The notes beneath the pieces were generated by a model. The model made no database searches and was not told the DNA's origin. It saw only the letters and a program-made list of their open reading frames with translations. A stretch of DNA of 64,000 nt from an uncultured delta proteobacterium (lineage in GTDB: Bacteria > Desulfobacterota > Desulfovibrionia > Desulfovibrionales > Desulfovibrionaceae): the NCBI GenBank assembly GCA_903835685.1, contig CAILNX010000043.1:124001-188000 (forward strand), in the 5' to 3' direction. Each line of letters opens with the position of its first letter. Positions within the stretch are counted from its first letter, which is position 1. Positions 17,573 to 26,833 of this stretch are shown one piece after another. The position numbers were made by a program, and so were the translations under genes.

Positions 17573-20500
17573 TTACGCCACCTGCCGTCCCTGAGACTGG
17601 GCCAGGCGCAGGGTTCCCTCGACCTGGGCGCGCAGGGTCTGGACCACTTCCCGATACTCCTGGAGCCTGACCGCGTAGCGGGCCTCTTCCTCGGCGTTCA
17701 TCCGGGACTTCTCCGTGCCCATCTGGTCACTCAAGCGCTCCCCGTAGGCCTCGGCCGTGGACAGGGACCGCTGGATGTTGCGCAACTGATCCGGGCTGTA
17801 GTTCTCCAGGCCGGTGGACAGGCGCTGGAGGTAGTTTCCGAACCGACCCTCAAAAGCGCTCATGGCCCGTCCCAGGCCGCCGGAATCCGAAGACCCGGAC
17901 CGGGTCAGGTACGACCCGGAATCCGTCCCGGACGGGCTGCTGGAACCCAGGAGTGACGAGCGGCTGAAGGCCGATCCCGAATCCCCGCCCAAAAGGCTGC
18001 CGAAGCCCGAAAGGCCCGAGTTGGCCCGGGTGGCCTCGCGCAGCATCTCCCCGGTCTGGATCGGCCCGGCCAGGCTCATGGTCAGGCTCGGGGAAGCCAA
18101 GGAGCCCGGACCGAGGGTGGACGAGGCCAGGGAACCCGAGGAGAAGGAGACCTGGGCGGGCTCGGACTGGGCGCTCTTGGGGATCTCGGTGATGGTCATC
18201 CGGCCCGGGGTGTCGTTGTTGGCCTTGGGCGCATCGGTCACGGTCAGGGCCAGGGTGGTGGAGGCCTTGGCCCCGGCCAGGTCCGTGGCCGTGACCTCGA
18301 GATTCAGGAGCCCCACGGCCGTGTCCGGGGGCAGGCCGGAGAAGGTGCGCGAGGACGGGTCGAAATGCAGCCACTCGGGCAGGCCTCCGCCTCCGGTCAG
18401 AGAGGCCGAATAGGTCAGCACGTCGCCCTTGTCCACGTCATGGAACATCCCGGCGTCCAGGGCTAGGGTCAGGGTATTGCCAGACACGATGCTCTTGGCC
18501 GCCAGGGTCCCGGTCACCGTGGGCGCGTCGTTCACATTGATGACTTCCAGGCTGAAATCCGAGGAGGCCTTGGCCCCCACCGGGTCCGTGGCCGTGACCC
18601 GGACCGTGATCACGCCCACGTCGTCATTGGCCGGGCGGCCGGAGAAGGTCCCGGTGGCCGGGTCGAAATGCAGCCAGGCGGGCAAGGCCGAGCCGTCGGC
18701 CAGGGTGGCCTTCAAGGCCAGGGGGTCGCCATCGCGATCCGTGAAGGTCCCGGCCGGGATGGAGGCGCTGTACTCGCCCTTCTCCAGGGTGGCCTGGTCC
18801 GTGAGGGCCAGGGCCACCTGCGGGGCGTACTGCACGGTCAGGGCCACGTCCGCGTACAGCGGAGGATCGTTCAGGTTCGTGGCCGTGATCCGAACGGTGG
18901 TCGCGCCCACGTCCCCGTTCTTCGGGGTGCCGGAGAAGGTCCGGGTGGCCGGGTCGAAATGCAGCCAGGCGGGCAGGGCCGAGCCGTCGGCCAGGGTGGC
19001 CGTGAAGGTCAGGCCGCTGCCCGGGCCGAGATTCTGGAAAACCTGGTCCCGCACCGTGAAGGAGAAGGGGGTGTCCGTGCTGGCGATGGGCAGCACGCTC
19101 ACCGTGGAATGGGCCTTGGCGCTCTGGGCGGCCACGTGCGCGCCGTCCTGGGAGGACTCCACGTCAAAGCCGCCGGTGGTCGTGCTGTAGGCGTCGGACT
19201 GGAAGCGCAGCCCGGCCTGGCCCTGGGCGTAGGTGACGTAGTCCCCGTTATGCACCTTGGTCACGCCGTCATTCAAGTACAAGGAGCCGCCGATGATCCC
19301 GCTGATGCGGAAGGAGGTCACCTCGGCCCCGTCAGCCGCGTTGCGCGCGAGCACGATGGGGTCGGACAGGGCGTTCTCGGCCACGATCAGGTCCGGAGTC
19401 CGGGGGGTGTCACCCACGGCGGTGATGCCCACGGTCACCGTGGCCGCATTCAGGCTCTGGGCCGAGACGTGGGTCCCGTCCTCCGAGGCCTGGTAGCTGA
19501 AGGTGGACTGCCCGTTGCGGTCGGCCGAGGGCAGGAAGGTCATGCCCTGGCTCTCGGCGTAGGACACGTACGCCCCGTCAGCCACCACATGGCCGTCGTG
19601 GTCATAGAGCGTGCCGCCGGTGATGTTCGAAATCTTGAAAGCGGTCACCTCGGCCCCGTCGTTCACGTTGCGGGCCAGGTTGAAGGTCTGGCTTAAGGTG
19701 TCTTCCACTGTGACCACCTGCACGTCCTGCGGGGTATCGCCCACCGGGGTGATATTCACGTTCACCCGGGCGGCGGTCAGGCTCTGGGCGGCCACGCTCA
19801 CCCCGTCCTGGGAGGACTGGTAGTCGAAATGGGCCTGAGCGTTGCGGTCGGCGGCCGGGGTAAAGGTCATGCCCTGGCTCTCGGCGTAGGTGATGTAGTC
19901 CCCGTTGTTCACCAGGTTGCCGTCGTGGTCATGGAGGGTGCCGCCCACGATGTTGCTGATGTGGAAGGAGGTGACCTCGGCCCCGTCGCTTACGTTCCGG
20001 GCCAGGTTGAAGGTCTGGCTGACCGTGTCCTCCACAGTGGCCACAGTAACATTCTGGGGCGTGTCGCCCACCGGGGTGATGTTCACGGCCACCGTGGCCG
20101 GGGTCAGGCTCTTGGCCCCAACCGTGACGCCGTCCGTGGAAGCCTGGTAGCTGAAGGAGGCCTGGGCGTTGCGGTCGGCGGCGGGCATGAAGGTCATGCC
20201 CTGGCTCTCGGCGTAGGACACGTACGCACCGTCGGCCACCACGTGCCCGTCATGGTCGTAGAGGGTCCCGCCGGTGATGCCCGAAACCTTGAAATAGGTC
20301 ACTTCCGCGCCATCGTTCACGTTGCGCAGCAGGTTGAAGGTGGAGGTGCGGGTGTCCTCCAGGGTGGCCACGGTCACGTCCTGGGGCTTGTCCGCCACCG
20401 GGTTCACGGTCACGCTTATGGTCTTGGAGGCGGTCATGGCCCCGCCCGCTCCGGTGTTGCCCAGGTCGTTCACATCCACCTGGATGGTGGCCTGGCCTTT

Positions 20501-23500
20501 GGCGGAGTTGAAATACTGGTCACTGCTGAAGGACAGTGTGCTCAAGGCCGCGTTGATGTCCGCGAGCGTGCCCCGGAAGGTCATGGTGGTGCTGCCCGTG
20601 GCCTGTCCAGCCGTAAAGGTCAGGCCGGTGGTGCTGCCCAGGCTCATGAGGCCCTTGGCCGAGGTGAGGGTGACCACCTCCTGGCTCCCGCCCGAGTCCA
20701 CATCCACGATGCTGATTCGGTTCCCGCCGGACAGGGCCAGGGTCCCGTCCTCGTTCATGCTCAGGGTCTGGGCAGGCCGGATGACCGCTGGCGCGTCGTT
20801 CACCCCAGGGGTGTCCACGTTCACGCTCATGGCGTAGGACTGCACGCTGGACAGGGTCCCGTCGTTCACGGTGAAGTTGAAGGTGGAATAGCCCGAACCG
20901 CCCATGTCCGTCTCGGGCCGGAAAATGAGATGCCCGGCATTGATGTCCGCCCGGGTCACGCTCTGTCCTGCGCTCACGGCCAGGCCGTTTAAGAGCATAC
21001 TCCCGGCCGTGGGCAGTTGGGTGATGGTCACCGCAGTCAGGGTGTCGCCCGCGTCCACGTCGCTGAAATGGAAGTCTGCGGCCGCGAATGTGTAGTCGAG
21101 GTTCGGGCTGGTGGTCACCGAGCCGCTGGCGGCCGTGGGCGCGTCCTCCACAGCGGTCACGTTCAGGGTCAGGGTGTCGGCCAGCACGCTGTAGGCCGTG
21201 CCGTCGCTGACCTTGTAGGTGAAATTGGCGTACCCGCTCCCGTTCTCATCAGCCCCGGGGATGAACTTCAAATGCCCGGCCGCGATGTCCGCCCGGGTGA
21301 TCTCCTGAAGGCTGGCCACGTTCACATCCCCGCCCCCGGTGTTCAGGACCAGGCGGCCATGGCCGGGCGTGCTGCAGACCTGCACCTTCTGGAGCACGTC
21401 CCCGGTGTCCGGGTCGTTGAACACGAAATCCGAAAGGGTGAAGACATGGGCCGTGTCCTCCAGGGTGGTCACCGTGGAGGGGCCGGTGGTGGGCGTGTCC
21501 TCCACCGGGGTCACGTCCAGGGTGATGGTCCCGTCCGAAGGGCCATATCCGGCCCGGTCCGCCACGTGCACGGTGATGGTGGTGTCCCGGTCGTAGTTGG
21601 CCCCGGGAATGAACCGGGCCGCGGCCAGGGCCGTGTTGACCTGGGCTGCGGTGCCGGTCACGGTCCACACGCCGTTTGCAAAGGTCTCGCCATTGCCGCT
21701 GCCCGTGGACAGGAGCCCGGCCGTGCGGTCGGCCAGGGTCAGGCTGACCGTGATCACGTCCCCGGCGTCCGGGTCGCTGACCACGATGGGAGAGAGGCCC
21801 ACCGAGGCCGCGTCCTCGATGTAGGCCTGGGTCTGGGTCATGCCCGTGGCCGTGGCCGGACGGTTGGAGGTGGTGGACACCACCGTGGTGGCGCTGTTCG
21901 AAACCGAGGCCCCGACGTCGTCCGTGACCCGCACGGTGAACTGGGTGGTCTCGGTGCTGCCGTAGACCCCCCGGTTGTCCGTGGGGTCGTAGACCAACTG
22001 CCGGATGGCCACCTGGGCCTGTTCGGCCGTGCCGGAGAAGAAATAGGTCCCTGGGCTGGTCAGGAAGAAATGGCTGGCGGTCAGGCTGGCGGCCGTGAAC
22101 ACGCCCTTGGCCGCATCGTCCAGGGTCACGGTCACGGTCTGAAGCTGGCCGGCGTCCTTGTCCACGATGACAAAGGCGTCAAAGGGCGTGACCGTGGACA
22201 CGTCGTTGACCGCCCGGTTGGCGATGGCCCCGCTGATCTCCGGGGCGTCGTTGACGTTGGCCACCACCAGGTCGAAGGTGGTGGAGGTGGAGTGTCCCTG
22301 CTGGTCCGTGGCCGTGATGCGGATGATGTAGGTGCCGGGATCATAGTCCCCGGGCGTGCCGGAAAGGGTGCGGGTGGCGGGGTTGAAGGTGAGCCAGGAA
22401 GGCAGGGAGGAGCTCAAGGCCGAGGAGGCCGAGTAGGTCAGATGGGCCACCCCGCCGTCGTCGGTGAAGGTGGTGGTCGGCATCGTGTAGGAAAAGGCCA
22501 TGTTCTCGGTGGCGGACTGGGCGTCAATGGCATTGACCACGGTCGGATACCCCACGCCGAAGCCTCCGCCCCCAGGAAGCCCGCCACCTCCACCGCTGCC
22601 GGGGAGATCGCCGCCGGCCCCGGGCAGGCCGGAGGAGGTCAGGTCGTAGACATAGCCCCGGCCCGTGGCGCTGGAATCGCGGATGGCCCCCACCAGCACG
22701 TTGGTGCCATCAATGGCCACCCCGGTGCCGAAATGCCCGGCCTGGGAATAGTCGCTGGCCGTGAGCAGATGGAGCTGGACCCAACTCGAGGTCACGCCGG
22801 TGGTGTATTCGAACTCATAGGCCGCGCCCGCATCGCTGCGGCCGGAAAGATTGTACATGTCCGCGCCCACCACGATGCGGGTCCCGGAAACGCCCACGCT
22901 CTCGCCGAACTGGTCGTAGGACCCGGGAGCGGCGGCCGTGAGCTTGGCCGACTGGCTCCAGGTGCTGCCGCTGCGGGAGAATACATAGGCCGCGCCCGCG
23001 TCCGTGGACGCGCCCAGGTTGGCCAGGTAGGCCCCGACCACCACCGTGTCTCCGGATATGGCCACGCTGGCCCCGAAGGAGTCCCCGACCGCGCCGTCCG
23101 AGGCCGTGACCTCGTTCTGGAGGCTCAAGGACGATCCGCTCAGGGAGTAGATGTAGGCCGCCCCGGAATCCACCCCGCGAGCGTCGCTGCCCTTGGCCCC
23201 GACCACGGCGTACCCCCCGGAAACAGCCACGCTCCATCCGAAATAGTCCCCGGCCGCGCCATCCGAGGCCGTGGTCTTGCTTCCGAAGGTGAGCGCGGCC
23301 CCCACCCCGGAATAGGAGTACACCGCGCCCTGGTCAGCCCGCCCGCCTATGTCCGCGCCCGGGGTGCCCACCAGAAGGGCCGAGCTGGACAGGGCCACGC
23401 TGGTCCCGAAATAGTCCCCGGCCGCGCCGTCAGCGGCCGTGATCTCCTTGACCTGGCTCCAGAACGTGCCGCCGCGCTGGTAGACGTACACCGCGCCCTG

Positions 23501-24613
23501 GTCAGCCTTGCCGGCCACATCGTGGTTGCCCGCGCCCACGGCCACGTAATCCCCGGAAATGGACACGGTGTAGCCGAACCAGTCCCCGGCCGCGCCGTCC
23601 GAGGCCGTGATCTTGGTCTGCTGGGTCCAGGCCGAGCCGTTCCAAAAGAACAGGTAGGCCGCGCCCGCGTCCGTGCCCTTGACGTCGTCCAGATAGGCCC
23701 CGACCACGGCGTAGTTGCCGCTGATGGACACGCTTTTGCCGAAGCCGTCCCCGGCCGTGCCCCCGCTGCCGGTGACGATGGTCTCGGCCGCCAGGGTCCC
23801 GTGATACTCCGTGATGCGGTCGGCGGAAAAATAGGTTCCCACCAGATTGACGTCGCCGTTCTCCAGAATCCAGTTGCCCCCGTGGTCCGCGCTGCCCGTG
23901 GCGTCGCTGGAGGAGGCCACGGCGTGTCCGGTCAGGCTCTCCAGGTCGGCCGCCACCACCGCTCCCTCGATGGTCGAGGCCAGGCCACAGTTGAGCAGGT
24001 CCACCCGACCCGAATCGCTCAAAAGCCCGCCCACGTCCTTCCAGAACTGCTGGACCACCTTGTCCGTGGTCAGGGTGTCGTTGTCCACGTCCGTGGACCC
24101 GGCCAGGTGGAACCGGCCCGCGCCCAGTTCGTGGGCGGCAAAGGCGATGCTCTCGGCCTTTTTCCCGCCGAGAGCGGCCTTGATCTCCGCGAGTATCTGG
24201 TCCGGGGTGGCGTTGTGTCCGTCGTAGCAGACCGTCAGAACGTTGTTCAGGGCCGCGCTGGCCAGGGTCTCGCTGGGGTCGGCCGAGGAGTCGATGACCA
24301 GGACCCGCACCGGTCCCGAGGCAGCGGCCTGGGAGGTGGAGGAAGCCGAGGAATTGGCCGCAGGGGCAGAGGCGGCCGCCTTGGCAGAGACGTCCGTGCT
24401 GCTCCCCGAGGGGTCGGTCGCTTTCGCGGCCGCGTCCGAGGAGGAAGATGTGGCGGCCTGGTCCTTGGTCGGATCGGTCTTTCCCGCAGTGGCGGCTCCC
24501 GCGGCGTCAAGCACGATCCGCTCTTCCAGGCGCATGATGGAAAGTCGCATGGGGGCGCTTCTTTTTCCCTTGGCTCCGGACCTGACGGTAAATTTTTCTT
24601 TTTTGACGGCCAC
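17573..24613 (-). CDS. Giant repetitive surface protein with LEPR-box variant, DUF4347 and FG-GAP propeller
   Basis: 2346 residues, no Sec signal. Residues 27-39 (MRLEERIVLDAAG) are a variant of the LEPRxLL box at the N-terminus of giant exported proteins. Residues about 102-275 are DUF4347, with H161 and C209 in the conserved positions. About 277-660 hold seven FG-GAP repeats (each DxFGxSVxISG...GAAYxY), enough for a seven-bladed propeller. A glycine linker (658-684) leads to cadherin/Ig-like modules. Four 109-residue repeats occupy about 1407-1842, followed by more dystroglycan-type modules (LPAWLHFDPATRTFSGTP). A Ser/Gly-rich tail ends in a helix likely to coil. No RTX repeats. The GTG start at 24613 lacks a good ribosome-binding site; ATGs at 24550 and 24535 are alternatives. 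Likely adhesin cargo of the convergent operon. Confidence 0.85.
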   Translation of the reverse strand: MAVKKEKFTVRSGAKGKRSAPMRLSIMRLEERIVLDAAGAATAGKTDPTKDQAATSSSSDAAAKATDPSGSSTDVSAKAAASAPAANSSASSTSQAAASGPVRVLVIDSSADPSETLASAALNNVLTVCYDGHNATPDQILAEIKAALGGKKAESIAFAAHELGAGRFHLAGSTDVDNDTLTTDKVVQQFWKDVGGLLSDSGRVDLLNCGLASTIEGAVVAADLESLTGHAVASSSDATGSADHGGNWILENGDVNLVGTYFSADRITEYHGTLAAETIVTGSGGTAGDGFGKSVSISGNYAVVGAYLDDVKGTDAGAAYLFFWNGSAWTQQTKITASDGAAGDWFGYTVSISGDYVAVGAGNHDVAGKADQGAVYVYQRGGTFWSQVKEITAADGAAGDYFGTSVALSSSALLVGTPGADIGGRADQGAVYSYSGVGAALTFGSKTTASDGAAGDYFGWSVAVSGGYAVVGAKGSDARGVDSGAAYIYSLSGSSLSLQNEVTASDGAVGDSFGASVAISGDTVVVGAYLANLGASTDAGAAYVFSRSGSTWSQSAKLTAAAPGSYDQFGESVGVSGTRIVVGADMYNLSGRSDAGAAYEFEYTTGVTSSWVQLHLLTASDYSQAGHFGTGVAIDGTNVLVGAIRDSSATGRGYVYDLTSSGLPGAGGDLPGSGGGGGLPGGGGFGVGYPTVVNAIDAQSATENMAFSYTMPTTTFTDDGGVAHLTYSASSALSSSLPSWLTFNPATRTLSGTPGDYDPGTYIIRITATDQQGHSTSTTFDLVVANVNDAPEISGAIANRAVNDVSTVTPFDAFVIVDKDAGQLQTVTVTLDDAAKGVFTAASLTASHFFLTSPGTYFFSGTAEQAQVAIRQLVYDPTDNRGVYGSTETTQFTVRVTDDVGASVSNSATTVVSTTSNRPATATGMTQTQAYIEDAASVGLSPIVVSDPDAGDVITVSLTLADRTAGLLSTGSGNGETFANGVWTVTGTAAQVNTALAAARFIPGANYDRDTTITVHVADRAGYGPSDGTITLDVTPVEDTPTTGPSTVTTLEDTAHVFTLSDFVFNDPDTGDVLQKVQVCSTPGHGRLVLNTGGGDVNVASLQEITRADIAAGHLKFIPGADENGSGYANFTYKVSDGTAYSVLADTLTLNVTAVEDAPTAASGSVTTSPNLDYTFAAADFHFSDVDAGDTLTAVTITQLPTAGSMLLNGLAVSAGQSVTRADINAGHLIFRPETDMGGSGYSTFNFTVNDGTLSSVQSYAMSVNVDTPGVNDAPAVIRPAQTLSMNEDGTLALSGGNRISIVDVDSGGSQEVVTLTSAKGLMSLGSTTGLTFTAGQATGSTTMTFRGTLADINAALSTLSFSSDQYFNSAKGQATIQVDVNDLGNTGAGGAMTASKTISVTVNPVADKPQDVTVATLEDTRTSTFNLLRNVNDGAEVTYFKVSGITGGTLYDHDGHVVADGAYVSYAESQGMTFMPAADRNAQASFSYQASTDGVTVGAKSLTPATVAVNITPVGDTPQNVTVATVEDTVSQTFNLARNVSDGAEVTSFHISNIVGGTLHDHDGNLVNNGDYITYAESQGMTFTPAADRNAQAHFDYQSSQDGVSVAAQSLTAARVNVNITPVGDTPQDVQVVTVEDTLSQTFNLARNVNDGAEVTAFKISNITGGTLYDHDGHVVADGAYVSYAESQGMTFLPSADRNGQSTFSYQASEDGTHVSAQSLNAATVTVGITAVGDTPRTPDLIVAENALSDPIVLARNAADGAEVTSFRISGIIGGSLYLNDGVTKVHNGDYVTYAQGQAGLRFQSDAYSTTTGGFDVESSQDGAHVAAQSAKAHSTVSVLPIASTDTPFSFTVRDQVFQNLGPGSGLTFTATLADGSALPAWLHFDPATRTFSGTPKNGDVGATTVRITATNLNDPPLYADVALTVQYAPQVALALTDQATLEKGEYSASIPAGTFTDRDGDPLALKATLADGSALPAWLHFDPATGTFSGRPANDDVGVITVRVTATDPVGAKASSDFSLEVINVNDAPTVTGTLAAKSIVSGNTLTLALDAGMFHDVDKGDVLTYSASLTGGGGLPEWLHFDPSSRTFSGLPPDTAVGLLNLEVTATDLAGAKASTTLALTVTDAPKANNDTPGRMTITEIPKSAQSEPAQVSFSSGSLASSTLGPGSLASPSLTMSLAGPIQTGEMLREATRANSGLSGFGSLLGGDSGSAFSRSSLLGSSSPSGTDSGSYLTRSGSSDSGGLGRAMSAFEGRFGNYLQRLSTGLENYSPDQLRNIQRSLSTAEAYGERLSDQMGTEKSRMNAEEEARYAVRLQEYREVVQTLRAQVEGTLRLAQSQGRQVA
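19087..20394 (-). repeat. Four in-frame tandem repeats of 327 bp
   Basis: Corresponding segments recur near 19413, 19740, 20067 and 20394, giving a period of exactly 327 bp (109 codons). Each unit encodes a domain opening with a VEDT-type motif, followed by FNLxRNVxDGAEVT and YAESQGMTF. The middle units are the most alike; the one nearest 19087 is the most diverged. Such arrays expand and contract by recombination, so copy number may differ between strains. Confidence 0.85.
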
Positions 24614-24677
24614 CGTTCAGCAAGCAAAACACGGGCCAGGACTCACGGTTCCGGGGGACCCGCCCCGGGGAAAGCGG

Positions 24678-24694
24678 TTGGCAAGGCCTGCCAA
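24678..24694. promoter_or_regulatory. Palindrome TTGGCA-N5-TGCCAA upstream of the giant gene
   Basis: TTGGCAAGGCCTGCCAA is a perfect inverted repeat 65 bp upstream of the giant gene start and about 190 bp upstream of ubiD. It could be an operator for either divergent gene. It is not a sigma-54 promoter because the GG and GC are 8, not 10, bases apart. The remaining 271 bp between the two genes show no ORF. Confidence 0.35.
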
Positions 24695-24884
24695 ACCGGG
24701 TATCCAGGTTTCAGGCACGAAACGCGGCCAGGGCTGGGGCTTTTCAGGCCTCTTCCAGGGCAACGATGTTTCCCGGGCTGGACTGGACTCCTGAGCATTC
24801 TTATCGGACGGAAATGGGCAAACTTTACCTTCATCCCCACATCCCCCGGCCTTTGTTCCCGGGACTTCCTCCAATCCCACTTAT

Positions 24885-26726
24885 ATGAACTACCGAAACC
24901 TCCGTCAATGCCTGGATGACCTCGAAGCCAGCGGGCAACTCAGACGCATCGACCAGGAAGTGGATCCGGACCAGGAAGTGGCCGCCATCCAGCGCCGGGC
25001 CTTTGCGGCCAAGGGTCCGGCCCTGCTCTTCACCCGGGTCAAGGGCACGCCCTTTCCCATGGTCGCCAACATCTTCGGGACCATGGCCCGCATCCGGTAC
25101 ATTTTTCGTGGAACGCTCTCCAGCGTCGAGCGATTGCTGAAACTGAAAGCCGACCCGGCCCGCATCCTGAAAAAGCCCCTGGAATATCTGGGCCTGCCCG
25201 CCTCCCTGATTCACCTGCTGCCCAAAAAAGTGGCCTCCGGGCCGATCATGGGCGCCACCACCACCATCTCGGCCCTGCCCCGGCTGCGCTCCTGGCCCCT
25301 GGACGGGGGCGGGTACGTCACCCTGCCCCAGGTCTACACCGAAAGCCTGGCCCGGCCCGGGATCATGGCCTCCAACCTGGGCATGTACCGGGTCCAGCTC
25401 ACGGGCGGGTCCTTTGCCCAGGACCGGGAAGTGGGCCTGCACTACCAGATCCACCGGGGCATCGGGTACCACCACGCCGAGGCCTTGCGCCTGGGCCAGC
25501 CGCTCAAGGTGAACATCTTCGTGGGCGGCCCCCCGGCCCTGACCCTGGCCGCCATCATGCCCCTGCCCGAGGGCGTGCCCGAGCTGCTCTTTGCCGGGGT
25601 GCTCGGCGGCCGCCGCCTGGAACTGGTCACCCGGCCCGGGGAGCTGCCCATCCCGGCCGAGGCGGATTTCTGCATCCAGGGGACCATCGACCCCAGCCGC
25701 CAGCTCCCCGAAGGCCCCTTTGGCGACCATTTGGGCTACTACAGCCTGGCCCACGACTTTCCGGTGCTCAACGTCGAGCGGGTCCTGCACCGCCGGGACG
25801 CTGTCTGGCCCTTCACCACCGTGGGCCGCCCGCCCCAGGAGGACACGGTGTTCGGGGCCTTCATCCACGAACTCACCGCGCCGCTCGTGCCCACGGTGTT
25901 TAATGGCGTGCGCGAGGTCCATGCCGTGGACGCGGCCGGGGTCCATCCCCTGCTCCTGGCCGTGGGCAGCGAGCGCTACGTGCCCTACGCGGCCGAAAGA
26001 AAGCCCCAGGAGCTCATCACCTGCGGCCTGTCGCTTTTGGGCAACACCCAGACCTCGCTGGCCAAATACCTGTTCATCGCCGCCGGAGAGGACGACCCGA
26101 ACCTCTCGGCCCACCATATCCCCCGCTTCCTGCGCCATGTGCTGGAGCGGGCCGACTTCACCCGGGACCTGCATTTCATCACCCGCACCACCATGGACAC
26201 CCTGGACTATTCGGGCATCAGCTTGAACCAGGGCTCCAAGCTCATCCTGGCCTGCTGCGGCGAAAAGCGCCGGGACCTGGGCCCGGAAATGCCCCGGGAG
26301 CTGTCCCTGCCCGACGGGTTTACCGCGCCGCGCCTGTTCGCCCCGGGCATCCTGGTCATGAGCGGCCCCAAACACGGCCAGGCCCGGGACCAGGCCGACC
26401 CGGCCATGGAGGGTCTTGGCCTGCATTTGGCCAGGCAGAAGCGCCTGGAGCGCTTCCCGCTCATCGTGGTGGCTGACGATGCCGAGTTCACGGCCGCCAC
26501 TGACGACAATTTCCTCTGGGTCACCTTCACCCGCTCGGACCCGGCCACGGACCTGTACGGCGTGGAGGCCTTCACCCACTGCAAGCACTGGGGCTGCCAC
26601 GGCTCCCTCATCGTGGACGCGCGATTGAAGAGCTTCCACGCCCCGGCCCTGGAATCCGATCCAGAGGTGGAGAAGCGGGTGGACGCGATGGGTGCGCCGG
26701 GTGGGCCTTTGCACGGGATCATCTAG
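24885..26726 (+). CDS. UbiD-family decarboxylase (possible menaquinone biosynthesis decarboxylase MqnL)
   Basis: A 613-residue prenylated-FMN-dependent decarboxylase. It begins MNYRNLRQCLDDLEASGQL, and the family core EGPFGDHLGYYS carries the acidic catalytic region; further conserved blocks are GVREVHAVDAAGVHPLL and TLDYSGISLNQGSK. About 600 residues is the size of the decarboxylase linked to the futalosine menaquinone route, longer than E. coli UbiD, which suits an anaerobic respirer. Sequence alone does not fix the substrate. The ATG at 24885 has no clear ribosome-binding site. It is followed by an AT-rich element, then the AOR gene. Confidence 0.85.
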   Translation: MNYRNLRQCLDDLEASGQLRRIDQEVDPDQEVAAIQRRAFAAKGPALLFTRVKGTPFPMVANIFGTMARIRYIFRGTLSSVERLLKLKADPARILKKPLEYLGLPASLIHLLPKKVASGPIMGATTTISALPRLRSWPLDGGGYVTLPQVYTESLARPGIMASNLGMYRVQLTGGSFAQDREVGLHYQIHRGIGYHHAEALRLGQPLKVNIFVGGPPALTLAAIMPLPEGVPELLFAGVLGGRRLELVTRPGELPIPAEADFCIQGTIDPSRQLPEGPFGDHLGYYSLAHDFPVLNVERVLHRRDAVWPFTTVGRPPQEDTVFGAFIHELTAPLVPTVFNGVREVHAVDAAGVHPLLLAVGSERYVPYAAERKPQELITCGLSLLGNTQTSLAKYLFIAAGEDDPNLSAHHIPRFLRHVLERADFTRDLHFITRTTMDTLDYSGISLNQGSKLILACCGEKRRDLGPEMPRELSLPDGFTAPRLFAPGILVMSGPKHGQARDQADPAMEGLGLHLARQKRLERFPLIVVADDAEFTAATDDNFLWVTFTRSDPATDLYGVEAFTHCKHWGCHGSLIVDARLKSFHAPALESDPEVEKRVDAMGAPGGPLHGII

Positions 26727-26760
26727 CATGGCGTTCCCGCGCTGCGCCCGACCAAGAGCG

Positions 26761-26789
26761 AAGAATAAGAATAATTATTTCTTATTCTT
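26761..26789 (+). repeat. AT-rich 3' element, copy 4 (best palindrome)
   Basis: AAGAATAAGAATAATT followed by ATTTCTTATTCTT, 34 bp after the ubiD stop. The left arm AAGAATAAGAA and the right arm TTCTTATTCTT are perfect complements, 11 bp each. This is the cleanest copy of the family and sits between ubiD and the AOR gene. It would fold as an A-U hairpin in RNA. Confidence 0.6.
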
Positions 26790-26833
26790 GCGTTCCGTTG
26801 AAAGACAAGCCATTTTCGGAGTGTGACACGAGT

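Noticed and set aside
19087-20394. CRISPR array
   Set aside because: The repeats are 327 bp, contiguous, in frame and protein-coding, with no spacers.
24678-24694. Sigma-54 promoter for the giant gene (TTGGCAGGCCTTGCC on the minus strand)
   Set aside because: GG and GC are separated by 8 bases; RpoN promoters need 10. Kept only as a palindrome.
21017-24919. A 1300-codon open frame on the plus strand opposite the giant gene
   Set aside because: The translation is low-complexity Gly/Arg/Val/His, typical of the antisense of a GC-rich repetitive gene, with no domains. The minus-strand reading has clear repeat and domain structure.
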